From positions 1-38,148 of the forward strand of contig JADIMI010000079.1 in the NCBI GenBank assembly GCA_017694845.1: a stretch of DNA of 38,148 nucleotides. The letters run 5' to 3'. Source of the DNA: Candidatus Cryptobacteroides intestinavium. GTDB taxonomy: Bacteria > Bacteroidota > Bacteroidia > Bacteroidales > UBA932. The translations under genes and the position numbers were made by a program. Of the stretch, positions 1 to 8,084 are shown piece by piece. The notes under the pieces were generated by a model. That model saw only the letters and a list, made by a program, of their open reading frames with translations. It was not told the DNA's origin and did no database searches. Position 1 is the stretch's first letter. Each line of letters begins with the position of its first letter.

Positions 1-972
1 TCCGAAGGGCTTGTGGTGGAGCAGGTGGTCCGCCCGACAGGACTGCTCGACCCTCCGATAGAGGTAAGGCCTACCAAGAACCAGGTGGACGACCTTTTAG
101 AGGAAATCAGGATAAGGGCGGAAAAGGACGAAAGGGTGCTTGTCACCACGCTCACCAAGAGGATGGCGGAAGAACTGGAGAAGTATTTCACACGCATGGG
201 GGTACGGTGCAGGTATATCCATTCGGATGTAGACACCCTGGAAAGGGTGGAAATTATCGAAGACTTCAAGAACGGGCTGTTCGATGTACTGGTCGGGGTC
301 AATCTGCTCAGGGAGGGGCTCGACATCCCTACCGTCTCGCTCGTGGCGATACTCGATGCCGACAAGGAAGGCTTCCTGAGGTCAGGAAGATCGCTGACAC
401 AGACAGCCGGAAGGGCTGCCCGCAATGTAAACGGATTAGTGATAATGTATGCTGATTCCATCACGCGCTCAATGCAGGAGACCATCTACGAGACCGACCG
501 CAGAAGGGCGAAGCAGATGGAATACAACAAGAAACACAATATCACGCCTACCCAGGTAGGCATCAAGAAGAATGCTCTCGCAGCCGAAGGCGAGCCGTCA
601 GGACGCAGCAGAAACCGCAGGCTCGACAACACCGTCAGCGGCAAAGTCAGCGCAGCCAACTCATACGATGCCCCACGGTATATACCGGATCCTTCCGAAC
701 TCGGTCACGGGACAGTGTCCGTCGGACTTGGGCACGACTCCAAAAGGGATACCAATTCCGCGTATGTGGACGGATACATCAAGGCAGACCTTGCGGCCGT
801 CCTCCAGGACCCTGTAATCCGTTCGATGACAAGAGCCCAGGTCGAGAAAGCCGCCGAGCAGGCCAAAAGGAACATGCAGAAAGCCGCAGCAGAGCTGGAT
901 TTCCTCGCCGCTGCCAAATACCGTGACGAGATGTGGGCCCTCAACGAATATCTCAAAGTATGGAAAGAATAG
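1..972 (+). CDS. uvrB: UvrABC excision nuclease subunit B, C-terminal part (5' end outside window)
   Basis: This is the DNA-damage-verifying helicase-like subunit of nucleotide excision repair, working with UvrA and UvrC in the cytoplasm. The frame is open from base 1, so the true start lies upstream; the GTG at 13 is internal. About 320 residues of a protein usually near 670 are present. Visible parts are the second helicase domain, with motif V around LREGLDIP and motif [11 protein letters not shown], a linker rich in Ala and Ser, and the C-terminal UVR motif that contacts UvrC, near [17 protein letters not shown]. The stop overlaps the start of the next gene by 13 bases, so the two DNA-repair genes are probably translationally coupled. 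The identification is firm. Confidence 0.96.
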   Translation, partial: SEGLVVEQVVRPTGLLDPPIEVRPTKNQVDDLLEEIRIRAEKDERVLVTTLTKRMAEELEKYFTRMGVRCRYIHSDVDTLERVEIIEDFKNGLFDVLVGVNLLREGLDIPTVSLVAILDADKEGFLRSGRSLTQTAGRAARNVNGLVIMYADSITRSMQETIYETDRRRAKQMEYNKKHNITPTQVGIKKNALAAEGEPSGRSRNRRLDNTVSGKVSAANSYDAPRYIPDPSELGHGTVSVGLGHDSKRDTNSAYVDGYIKADLAAVLQDPVIRSMTRAQVEKAAEQAKRNMQKAAAELDFLAAAKYRDEMWALNEYLKVWKE

Positions 973-1517
973 GAGGCACTATCATTACCCGGAAATACTC
1001 TTCACCATGCGGAGAACTTCTGCTCGGCTCTTTCGACGGGCGGCTATGCCTGTGCAACTGGACGGATGAAAAACATCCCGGAAGAATACATGGCAGGCTG
1101 AAGAAGCTGCTGAATGCTGAATACATGGAAGGGACTTCTGACATAATCGAGAAGGCAGCCGCCGAACTGGACGAATATTTCCGGAGAGAGCGGAAAGATT
1201 TCGACATCCCGCTGCTGTTCGCAGGGACAGAGTTCCAGAAGAAAGTATGGAACAGACTGCTGGAAGTACCTTATGGACAGACAGTGAGTTACGGGGAAAT
1301 GGCAGCCGGGCTCGGGATTCCCGGGGCTGTGAGGGCCGTTGCAAACGCCAACGGGGCAAATGCAATCTCCATATTCGCTCCATGCCACAGGGTCATCGGC
1401 AGCAACGGCTCACTGACAGGCTACGGAGGAGGAATTGCCGCAAAAAGATTTCTGCTCGACCTGGAAAACGGGACAGACAGGTTCAATCCTGCAGCAGCTG
1501 TCCGATCCTGCTTCTGA
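960..1517 (+). CDS. ogt: Methylated-DNA--protein-cysteine methyltransferase
   Basis: This suicide enzyme moves an alkyl group from O6-alkylguanine in DNA to its own cysteine. Counting from the ATG at 960 it has 185 residues, normal for the Ogt family. The active-site motif PCHRVIG is complete, with Cys142. The DNA-binding helix is seen in [11 protein letters not shown] near residues 125-135, and the usual C-terminal GYGGG...KRFLL follows. An ATG at 933 is also in frame and would lengthen the overlap with uvrB; I prefer 960 because it gives the usual family length. The last 35 bases overlap the 3' end of the opposite-strand HAD gene. No Ada-type N-terminal domain is present. Ogt versus the Ada C-terminal homologue is a naming choice only. 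Confidence 0.93.
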   Translation: MERIGGTIITRKYSSPCGELLLGSFDGRLCLCNWTDEKHPGRIHGRLKKLLNAEYMEGTSDIIEKAAAELDEYFRRERKDFDIPLLFAGTEFQKKVWNRLLEVPYGQTVSYGEMAAGLGIPGAVRAVANANGANAISIFAPCHRVIGSNGSLTGYGGGIAAKRFLLDLENGTDRFNPAAAVRSCF

Positions 1518-2091
1518 CATTCTCTATATTGTCGAAAAGGACCGCCTTGAAGCCAAGTCCTTCCGCTGTCTTAATATTGGCGGGACTGTCATCGATGAAT
1601 ACCGATTCTTCCGCTTTCAGATTATACCGGTCAAGGAGCACCATGAATATCTCGGGATCCGGCTTGATAAGCTTTTCCTCGCCGGACACTACGATGCCGT
1701 CGAACTGATGCAGCACAGGGTATCTGGAATATGCTATCGGGAATGTCTCGGCAGACCAGTTGGTGAGTCCGTATATGCCATACCCCTTCCCTTTCAGCTC
1801 CATCAGCAGGTCGACTGTCTGAGGGAATTCCCCGTTCAGCATACATTCCCATTTATCCTTGTACATCTGGATTGCCGCGGCATACTGCGGAAACTTAGGC
1901 TTCAGCAGAGCCACCCCATCATCGAATGAACGGCCCCTGTCATGCTCGGCATTCCACTCGTTCGTGCATACATGCGACAGGAAATATTCCATTTCACTGT
2001 CATCATTGAAATATGTACGGTACAGATATCTCGGATTCCAGTCTATCAGGACGCCTCCGAAATCGAAAACTATATTCTTGATCTTGCCCAT
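1483..2091 (-). CDS. HAD-superfamily (subfamily IA) hydrolase, YihX-like
   Basis: This is a 202-residue haloacid-dehalogenase-type phosphatase, probably acting on a small sugar phosphate. Motif I is FDFGGVL near residues 9-15: the nucleophile Asp10 is kept and the second Asp of DxD is Gly, as in the YihX (glucose-1-phosphatase) branch, which has DLGNV. Motif II is the Thr in GLTNWS, motif III the Lys in EKLIKPDPEIF, and motif IV FIDDSPAN. The helical cap lies between motifs I and II. The gene is divergent from relA, and its 3' end overlaps the methyltransferase gene tail to tail by 35 bases. The substrate cannot be read from the sequence. Confidence 0.9.
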   Translation of the reverse strand: MGKIKNIVFDFGGVLIDWNPRYLYRTYFNDDSEMEYFLSHVCTNEWNAEHDRGRSFDDGVALLKPKFPQYAAAIQMYKDKWECMLNGEFPQTVDLLMELKGKGYGIYGLTNWSAETFPIAYSRYPVLHQFDGIVVSGEEKLIKPDPEIFMVLLDRYNLKAEESVFIDDSPANIKTAEGLGFKAVLFDNIENVRSRIGQLLQD

Positions 2092-2115
2092 GGTTGTGTC
2101 TGTCTGATTTCTCCG

Positions 2116-2123
2116 TAAAGGTA
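2116..2123 (-). promoter_or_regulatory. Possible -7 box for the HAD gene
   Basis: On the - strand this reads TACCTTTA, seven of eight matches to TAnnTTTG. It lies about 25 bases upstream of the HAD start and divergent from the relA promoter. No clear -33 TTTG was found, so the call is weak. Confidence 0.3.
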
Positions 2124-2157
2124 GCGCTTTTTATTCGGTTATTCCGCCTTTTTTTGG

Positions 2158-2165
2158 TAAGTTTG
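2158..2165 (+). promoter_or_regulatory. -7 promoter box for relA
   Basis: TAAGTTTG matches the Bacteroidota -7 consensus TAnnTTTG exactly. Transcription would begin near 2172. That leaves a short leader to the ATG at 2191 and argues against the in-frame TTG at 2170 as start. The -33 box is not obvious. Confidence 0.5.
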
Positions 2166-2190
2166 TGTTTTGTACCAAAACTTACAGGTT

Positions 2191-4347
2191 ATGGACAGGA
2201 TAGACGAACTTTTCCCCAATTTCGATGCTGCAGGCAAGGAGACTGTGCGTGCGGCATACAACATCGCGCTGCAGAACCTCGAAGGGCAGACCAGAGGTAA
2301 CGGCAGACCGTTCATCGAACATCCTGAGGGCGTGGCGAAAATCGCTGCAGACGAAATCGGGTTGCCGGCAGAATGCATAGCCAGCGTATTTCTGCACGAG
2401 GCAATGAGATTCAAGGACGGACAGGACAGGGTGATCCCGGCAAATGTGTTCGGGAAAGATGTCCTGACAATGGTGGACGGGCTCAACAAGATATCCACCA
2501 TCAAGCCGAAAGACACCCGTCTCGAAGCGGAGAACTACAAAAAGCTGATAGTCTCATACTCCAAAGACCCGAGGGTCACAGTGCTCAAGCTTGCCGACAG
2601 GCTTGAAGTCATGCGCAACCTGGAGATTTTCCCGAAACTTTCGAGGGAAAGGAAGATCCTCGAGACCCTTATGCTGTATATTCCTCTTGCTCACCAGCTC
2701 GGCCTGTACAATATGAAAAGCGAAATGGAGGACATTTATTTCCGTTTTGCCGAACCCGAGCAGTACAGGACCATAACCAACAAGCTCAAAAGCACCGAAG
2801 GCGACAGGCAGAGGCTCATGACACAGTTCATCGAGCCCCTGAAGCAGAAGCTCTCGGACGCAGGCATCGTCTACAAGCTGAAAGTCAGGACCAAGACCGC
2901 ATACTCCATATGGAAGAAAATGCAGAAGCAGAAAGTCCCTTTCGAAGGGGTCTACGATGTCTTCGCAATCCGGTTCATCATCGACTGCGAGCAGGACAGG
3001 AAAACGGAACACGACCTGTGCTGGAAAGTATTCTCGTATGTGACCGAAGAATACGAATCCGACACAAAACGGTTGCGCGACTGGCTGTCCAACCCCAAGC
3101 CGAACGGTTATGAATCTCTGCACATCACCGTAAAGAACCGTGACGGTGCATATCTTGAGGTCCAGATAAGGACAAAGAGAATGGACGAAATGGCGGAAAG
3201 CGGACTGGCATCGCACTGGTCATACAAGGGCATAAAGCACGAGGCCTCACTCGACCACTGGCTGAATTCAGTACGGTACGCCCTGGAACATCCTGGAGAC
3301 ACAGGGTCGAAATACTATGAAGACGACCTCCCGGAGCCTCCATCAAAGGAAATATTCGTCTTTACCCCGTCAGGAGAGCTCAGAAGGCTTGCCGCAGGTG
3401 CGACAGTCCTGGACTTCGCATTCGACATCCACACCAACCTCGGAGTCAAATGCACAGGAGCGAGGGTAAACGGGAAAGCCGTATCCATCAAGGAAAAGCT
3501 CAAGACCGGAGATGTAGTGGAGATAATGAGTGGGAAAAACCAGAAGCCTTCTGCCGACTGGCTTAATTTCGTGGTGACTTCCAAAGCCAAATCCAGGATA
3601 CGCAAGCATATATCCGAAACCGAATTCAAAAACGCCTCCGAAGGCAAGGAGCTCCTTGGGAGAAGGCTTAAAAACTGGAAGCTGGAACTGTCGGACGACA
3701 TGCTTGCCGCATTCATGAAAAAGAAAGCCTACAAGACATTGAACGCTTTCTATGCCGCCATCGGTGACGGGACGCTTGACATTGCGGAAATAAAGGACCT
3801 CATACTGGAGCAGAGCCCGGCCAGGACTGCCGAAGAATCCTCAGCCCAGAACGAGAAAAAGACATACGATACCGGGCAGGGCAAATCCGGAGACGACATC
3901 CTCGTAATCGACGCCAAGAATGTGAGGAACCTCGACTACAAGATGGCAAAATGCTGCAATCCTGTATTCGGGGACGATGTGTTCGGCTTCGTATCCATCA
4001 AGGACGGGATCAAGATACACCGCATATCCTGCCCTAATGCCGCAAGGCTGATCGACAGATATCCATACAGGATACAGAGGGTGCGCTGGAGCGACAACCC
4101 GAGTTCAGGCAGTTTCCAGACGACGCTCAGGGTCATAGCCGACCATGAGGCATCCGTAATAAACGGGATAATGGAAGTCGTCGGCACATTCAGGGCCTCG
4201 GTCAGGAGCTTCAATGTAGCCGAGAACGAAAGGACCGGAGTGTATGACATCACATTGAAGATTTCCGTGCCGAGCAGCACAGAGCTCGACAAGGTGATCT
4301 CGCAGATAAGGGCAATCAAATTTGTAAACAAAGTCACCAGACAATGA
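2191..4347 (+). CDS. relA: RelA/SpoT-family (p)ppGpp synthetase with degenerate hydrolase domain
   Basis: This makes the stringent-response alarmone (p)ppGpp from ATP and GTP or GDP. Counting from ATG 2191 it has 718 residues, full length for the long RSH family. The order is an HD-like hydrolase domain (about 1-180), a synthetase domain (about 200-350, with YDVFAIR, a basic RLRD motif, NPKPNGYESLH and the catalytic-type Glu323 in YLEVQIRT), TGS (from EIFVFTPSG), a Cys-rich region with AKCCNP, and a C-terminal ACT domain. In the HD domain His44 and Asp136 are kept. The HD pair has become His69-Glu70, and the Glu-Asp pair that follows it in active hydrolases is Arg73-Phe74. I infer a synthetase-only enzyme. 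An upstream in-frame TTG at 2170 would sit at or before the predicted transcript start. The stop overlaps the next gene by ATGA. Confidence 0.94.
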   Translation: MDRIDELFPNFDAAGKETVRAAYNIALQNLEGQTRGNGRPFIEHPEGVAKIAADEIGLPAECIASVFLHEAMRFKDGQDRVIPANVFGKDVLTMVDGLNKISTIKPKDTRLEAENYKKLIVSYSKDPRVTVLKLADRLEVMRNLEIFPKLSRERKILETLMLYIPLAHQLGLYNMKSEMEDIYFRFAEPEQYRTITNKLKSTEGDRQRLMTQFIEPLKQKLSDAGIVYKLKVRTKTAYSIWKKMQKQKVPFEGVYDVFAIRFIIDCEQDRKTEHDLCWKVFSYVTEEYESDTKRLRDWLSNPKPNGYESLHITVKNRDGAYLEVQIRTKRMDEMAESGLASHWSYKGIKHEASLDHWLNSVRYALEHPGDTGSKYYEDDLPEPPSKEIFVFTPSGELRRLAAGATVLDFAFDIHTNLGVKCTGARVNGKAVSIKEKLKTGDVVEIMSGKNQKPSADWLNFVVTSKAKSRIRKHISETEFKNASEGKELLGRRLKNWKLELSDDMLAAFMKKKAYKTLNAFYAAIGDGTLDIAEIKDLILEQSPARTAEESSAQNEKKTYDTGQGKSGDDILVIDAKNVRNLDYKMAKCCNPVFGDDVFGFVSIKDGIKIHRISCPNAARLIDRYPYRIQRVRWSDNPSSGSFQTTLRVIADHEASVINGIMEVVGTFRASVRSFNVAENERTGVYDITLKISVPSSTELDKVISQIRAIKFVNKVTRQ

Positions 4348-4871
4348 CAATACCTGAAAATTTCGACATAGAAGAAAGGGCGCGGAAGGCAAAGCAGAAT
4401 TTCCTTGACGGATACAATTGCTGCCAGTCCGTGATGCTGGCTTTCAGCGATGTATTCGAGGCTGACGAACTGGCCCTGTCCACCATTGCATCGGGCTTCG
4501 GAGGCGGGCTGGCGAGGATGCGTGAAGTCTGCGGCACAGTAAGCGCAATCGGCATGGCAGCAGGTTTCATCTCACCTGCCGTACATCCGAAAAACATGGA
4601 GGAAAGGACAGCGAACTATGCACTTGTGCAGGAACTTGCAGGAGAATTCCGCAAAGAGAACGGGAGCATAATCTGCGCTGAACTGCTCGGGCTCAGGCCT
4701 AAGAAAGAAATCGAATCCCCTGCCCCATCTGAAAGGACAGAGGAATATTACAGGAAACGCCCATGTCCGGAACTTGTCGCCTGCTCCGCACGCATCATCG
4801 CCAGGAAACTGCTCTCGATGCAGAACGCCGGGGCTACTGCTCTGCCGCAGCAGCACGCTGACGGGCAGTAA
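4344..4871 (+). CDS. C_GCAxxG_C_C family protein (putative redox protein)
   Basis: This 175-residue protein belongs to the family named after its spaced cysteines; the function is uncharacterised and often assumed to be redox or metal-linked. The pattern is present: Cys26-Cys27 in YNCCQS, Cys63 in EVCGTVSAIG, Cys111 in IICAELLG, then Cys141 and Cys147 near the end. The start ATG overlaps the relA stop as ATGA, so it is translationally coupled to the alarmone synthetase. The final 38 bases overlap the mltG 3' end on the other strand. The residues after about 155 (an Ala, Gln and His-rich tail) fall in that overlap and look like a local extension. Confidence 0.82.
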   Translation: MTIPENFDIEERARKAKQNFLDGYNCCQSVMLAFSDVFEADELALSTIASGFGGGLARMREVCGTVSAIGMAAGFISPAVHPKNMEERTANYALVQELAGEFRKENGSIICAELLGLRPKKEIESPAPSERTEEYYRKRPCPELVACSARIIARKLLSMQNAGATALPQQHADGQ

Positions 4872-5901
4872 GCGCCCTCTGGAAAGCCCTCGCATTGCGC
4901 AGATGCTCGCTGTATGAAGCGGCAAAGCGATGTGTCCCGTTGAAATCGGGGCTTGCGCAGAAATACAGATAATTGTGGGTGTCGGGATTGAGAACCGCAT
5001 CGATACATGCCTTGGAAGGGACATTGATCGGTGCCGGCGGCAGACCTGCATATCTGTATGTATTATATGGGGAATCCACTCTTGTATGCTTCTTGAGAAT
5101 ACGGTCAAGTTCGTAATCGAAACAGAATGCCACAGTCGGGTCCGCCTGCAGCCTCATTCCCCTGTGAAGACGGTTCAGATACACTCCTGCAATCAGAGGA
5201 TATTCCTGCTGCTGCAGTGTTTCCCCATTGACAATGGATGCAAGGGTCGAGACCTCCATCGGGGTCAGGTCCTGCGATGCCGCCAGCTCAAGCCTCCGCC
5301 CATTCCAGAAAATGTCATATTCCTTCCTGAACCTGGAGAATATCTCTTCAGGAGTGGCAGTCCAGTACATATAATAAGTGTCAGGCAGGAAGAGGGCGAA
5401 CACATTTTCAGAATTGAAGCCGAACTGCTCCAGGAATGCGTCGCTGTTGAGAAGAGAGTCCACCGTCACGGAATCCACCATCATCTGCCGTCCGATTACT
5501 GCCGCCAGCTTGCCTTTGCTGCGGATTGTCCCTGAAAGGGTCAGCTTCTGAGGGCTCTGCCAGCCGTTGCACAGCATCCTCACCACATATACCGCAGACA
5601 TGGACGGGGATATCTCGTACCGTCCTGCCCTAATCCTGTCCGTAAGGTTCTCTTTTGCCGCGCATCTCGACAGACTGCCTGCGCGTCTGACACCGGCATT
5701 GGCACATAACGAGTCCATTGCTGCCTCTGCAGATGTTTCAGGATAGACATACAGGACATATTCTTTCTCGAAATTGGACATCCTGTTGTCTGCAAAATAC
5801 CTCAATCCCACCCACAGGCACACCGCCACCATCACTACCGCCGCAGATGCAGCTATGACTGTAATCTTCTTCTTATTCATATTAAACCTCTTATTCTCCA
5901 T
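4834..5901 (-). CDS. mltG: Endolytic peptidoglycan transglycosylase MltG (YceG-like)
   Basis: This inner-membrane lytic transglycosylase cuts nascent glycan strands and is thought to set their length. It has 355 residues from the ATG at 5901. One transmembrane segment lies near residues 13-33 and a LysM-like/YceG region follows. The catalytic Glu227 is in ASIVNGET, matching the family ASIVEKET. LQADPTV (251-257) and SPYNTYRYAGLPPAPI are also conserved. A second in-frame ATG at 5880 follows a purine-rich AAGAGG and is a plausible true start; the 5901 start abuts a repeat. The 3' end overlaps the C_GCAxxG_C_C gene. It is the last gene of the rpsA-rnz-hydrolase series, separated from it by 142 bases of repeats. 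Confidence 0.92.
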   Translation of the reverse strand: MENKRFNMNKKKITVIAASAAVVMVAVCLWVGLRYFADNRMSNFEKEYVLYVYPETSAEAAMDSLCANAGVRRAGSLSRCAAKENLTDRIRAGRYEISPSMSAVYVVRMLCNGWQSPQKLTLSGTIRSKGKLAAVIGRQMMVDSVTVDSLLNSDAFLEQFGFNSENVFALFLPDTYYMYWTATPEEIFSRFRKEYDIFWNGRRLELAASQDLTPMEVSTLASIVNGETLQQQEYPLIAGVYLNRLHRGMRLQADPTVAFCFDYELDRILKKHTRVDSPYNTYRYAGLPPAPINVPSKACIDAVLNPDTHNYLYFCASPDFNGTHRFAASYSEHLRNARAFQRALTARQRAAAAEQ

Positions 5902-5905
5902 TCTT

Positions 5906-6036
5906 TGTCATCCTGAGCGTCAGCGAAGGATCTATTCCACCTTGTCATCCTGAGCGCCAGCGAAGGATCCGGGACCGATTTACAGATTCTTCACTTCGTT
6001 CAGAATGACAATGACAAAGTTCCATTCAGAATGACA
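5906..6036. repeat. Cluster of TGTCATCCTGAGCG-type palindromic repeats
   Basis: Two direct 27-base copies, 5906-5932 and 5943-5969, differ at one base (TGTCATCCTGAGCG followed by T or C and then CAGCGAAGGATC). A diverged inverted arm at 5985-6010 can fold back on the second copy. A short arm fragment, TTCAGAATGACA, lies at 6025-6036. The cluster fills the gap between mltG and the GH73 gene. Relatives occur at 17167-17230 and 17793-17863, which marks it as a dispersed intergenic repeat. Confidence 0.8.
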
Positions 6037-6043
6037 TGGTGCA

Positions 6044-7114
6044 TTACCTCAATACAATCGTGTCTTCGGGACGGATGACATATGACGCATCCACACCATT
6101 CATCTTTTCAAGACTCTTCATCTTCACAGCAAACCTCTGGGAAATCTCCCAAAGTGTCTCGCCTCCCTCCGCGATATATTTATCGACCAGCTTTGCCGCC
6201 CTGGCTTTCTTGGGCTGGAGATACACCACTGTCCCCGGAGCCAATTCCGAATCCTGCTCCACATCATTGAAACGCAGGATTTCACCCGTGAAGAGATTGT
6301 AGTTACGGGCTATGGAGGCATAGGTCTCCCCTTCAACCGAATATATGAAAGGCACTTTGTTCTGGGAATACATCTGCCTTGACATGGAAAAGCTGAATTT
6401 CTCATATTCCCCCTCCCCGACCGGTACAGGAGTCTCGATCAGCACAGGAGACTCCGGGATTCCGGATGCAGTCGACATTCCTGCCCGTTTTGCCTGTCTC
6501 GCCGCCTTACGCGCTTCCCTCGCCATTTTTCTCTCGGCCCTCCTTGCCGCCTTGTCTGAAACACCGGTCGCTTTCCTGTCACCGATATCAGCCAGCGTGT
6601 AGTCATCATACTTGTCAAGGCCGTATTTTTCAATAAGGTCTATCAGTTTGCGCGGATACGCAGGATCGGTAGCATAACCGGCCTTCTTCAGCCCGTAGGC
6701 CCATCCCTTATAGTCCGATTTGTCGAGATCGAACAGGAACTTGTACCTGTCCCTGTACCTGAGGAAATCCGAATGGTCCTTGAAAGACGCCTCCGCGTGC
6801 GGATATTTCCTGAAGCACTCCCCCTTCCTGTCATCATCGAAATACGCTTTCTGGCCTCTCCAGTCATGGCATTTGATGCCGAAATGGTTGTTTGCCCTGA
6901 CAGCGAGTTCAGACTGTCCGCTTGCCGACTCAAGCAGTCCCTGGGCCAGAGTAATGCTTGCAGGAACACCACTACGGTACATCTCCGACACGGCCACACG
7001 ATACCATGTGTCGATATATCTCTCCTGTGGTGTATCAGCTGCAAGAACTGCAAAGGCAAACTGCAGCTGCACGGCAAACAAAAAGACAAAGGCAGTAATC
7101 CTGTTCATTCGCAT
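6044..7114 (-). CDS. Exported glucosaminidase (GH73) with two LysM repeats
   Basis: This is a predicted N-acetylglucosaminidase or muramidase cutting the peptidoglycan backbone, acting in the periplasm or at the envelope. A Sec signal peptide spans residues 1 to about 26. The GH73 domain (about 30-165) carries the likely catalytic Glu62 in QGLLESASGQSELA, followed by NNHFGIKC. A basic, Ala- and Arg-rich linker (about 185-215) leads to two LysM wall-binding repeats, near 260-305 and at the C-terminus around ETLWEISQRF. The start is ATG 7114; ATG 7108 is equally possible. It lies 34 bases downstream of rnz and probably shares its transcript. Confidence 0.9.
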   Translation of the reverse strand: MRMNRITAFVFLFAVQLQFAFAVLAADTPQERYIDTWYRVAVSEMYRSGVPASITLAQGLLESASGQSELAVRANNHFGIKCHDWRGQKAYFDDDRKGECFRKYPHAEASFKDHSDFLRYRDRYKFLFDLDKSDYKGWAYGLKKAGYATDPAYPRKLIDLIEKYGLDKYDDYTLADIGDRKATGVSDKAARRAERKMAREARKAARQAKRAGMSTASGIPESPVLIETPVPVGEGEYEKFSFSMSRQMYSQNKVPFIYSVEGETYASIARNYNLFTGEILRFNDVEQDSELAPGTVVYLQPKKARAAKLVDKYIAEGGETLWEISQRFAVKMKSLEKMNGVDASYVIRPEDTIVLR

Positions 7115-7148
7115 ATTGATTAAAACACGGCAAAAATAAACAAAAATG

Positions 7149-8081
7149 TCATCCCAAATACCTGCGCAAAGGGACTTCTATCACATCTCCCTCATGCGCC
7201 AGCACCACCTTGGAGAAAATCGGGAGGATTTCATCCATAAAAGGCTGCAAATCCCTGTATCGGGACGAATAATGGCCTACGACAAGCTTTTTCACCTGCG
7301 CCTCAGCGGCACACTCCGCAGCCTTGGCAGCCGTAGAATGGAATGTGGCGGCAGCAGTTTCCTCCATAGGAGCCGTAAATGTGGCTTCATGATAAAGGAG
7401 ATCCACCCCATGCACCCATGAAGCGAGCTCCGGGAAAGGGGCTGTGTCACTACAGTACGCATAGGAACGGGGATCATACGGACGGTAGGTCACATCCCCG
7501 TTGGATATCACTGTCCCGTCACTTCTGACGATATCTTCCCCGTTTTTGAGCCTTGCCATCTCGGCTATCCCGAGAGAATATTTTTCGATACAGTCTTTAC
7601 GGACATTTCTCAGAGGCTCTTTCTCCCTGAGCAGGAATCCGTAAGTCTCTATCCTGTGACGGAGCGGAAAAGCGGACAGCTCCACGGACTTGGTCTCATA
7701 CACCTTTTCCGGAGATTTCATGGAAAGGGGATGATACTCGATCCTGAACTGGAGCCCTTCCCCAAAATAGGACAGGAAGAACTTGAGTATAGGTCCGAAC
7801 GAACGGGGAGCAAAAATCTGCAAAGGGGACTTCCTGCCAAGCATGCCCATAGTGGAAAGCAGGCCGAAAAGGCCGAAAAGATGGTCCCCATGGATATGGG
7901 AAAGGCAGAACACATCCACCTTCAGGTAAGACAGTCCCATCCTGCGCATCTGCATCTGGGCACCTTCCCCGCAGTCAAACAAAAACAAGCGCCCATGTAC
8001 ATCGAGTACCTGGGCGCTGGGATATCTGTTAATAGTGGGCAGGGCCGAAGCCGTGCCCAATATATTCAGAGTGAAATCCAT
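7149..8081 (-). CDS. rnz: Ribonuclease Z
   Basis: This metallo-beta-lactamase-fold endonuclease trims the 3' trailer of tRNA precursors. At 310 residues it has the usual length of the short RNase Z form. The metal motif SHIHGDH is complete (His62, His64, Asp66, His67) and is followed by the family's LFGLLSTMGM. Further metal ligands are seen in YHEATF and VVGHYSSRY, and CSDTAPFPEL is also present. The start lies three bases after the rpsA stop, so the two are co-transcribed. Trailer processing matters less for tRNAs with an encoded CCA, such as the tRNA-Val here; whether others in this genome lack CCA cannot be seen. Confidence 0.95.
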   Translation of the reverse strand: MDFTLNILGTASALPTINRYPSAQVLDVHGRLFLFDCGEGAQMQMRRMGLSYLKVDVFCLSHIHGDHLFGLFGLLSTMGMLGRKSPLQIFAPRSFGPILKFFLSYFGEGLQFRIEYHPLSMKSPEKVYETKSVELSAFPLRHRIETYGFLLREKEPLRNVRKDCIEKYSLGIAEMARLKNGEDIVRSDGTVISNGDVTYRPYDPRSYAYCSDTAPFPELASWVHGVDLLYHEATFTAPMEETAAATFHSTAAKAAECAAEAQVKKLVVGHYSSRYRDLQPFMDEILPIFSKVVLAHEGDVIEVPLRRYLG

Positions 8082-8084
8082 CGA

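Noticed and set aside
2170..2190. TTG start for relA at 2170
   Set aside because: It lies at or before the transcript start predicted from TAAGTTTG at 2158-2165; ATG 2191 fits the family N-terminus.
5580..5795. Various opposite-frame open frames, such as Arg/Ser/Pro-rich ones inside mltG, relA, rpsA and the PUL genes
   Set aside because: They lie within well-identified genes, have biased composition typical of antisense frames, and show no family motif.
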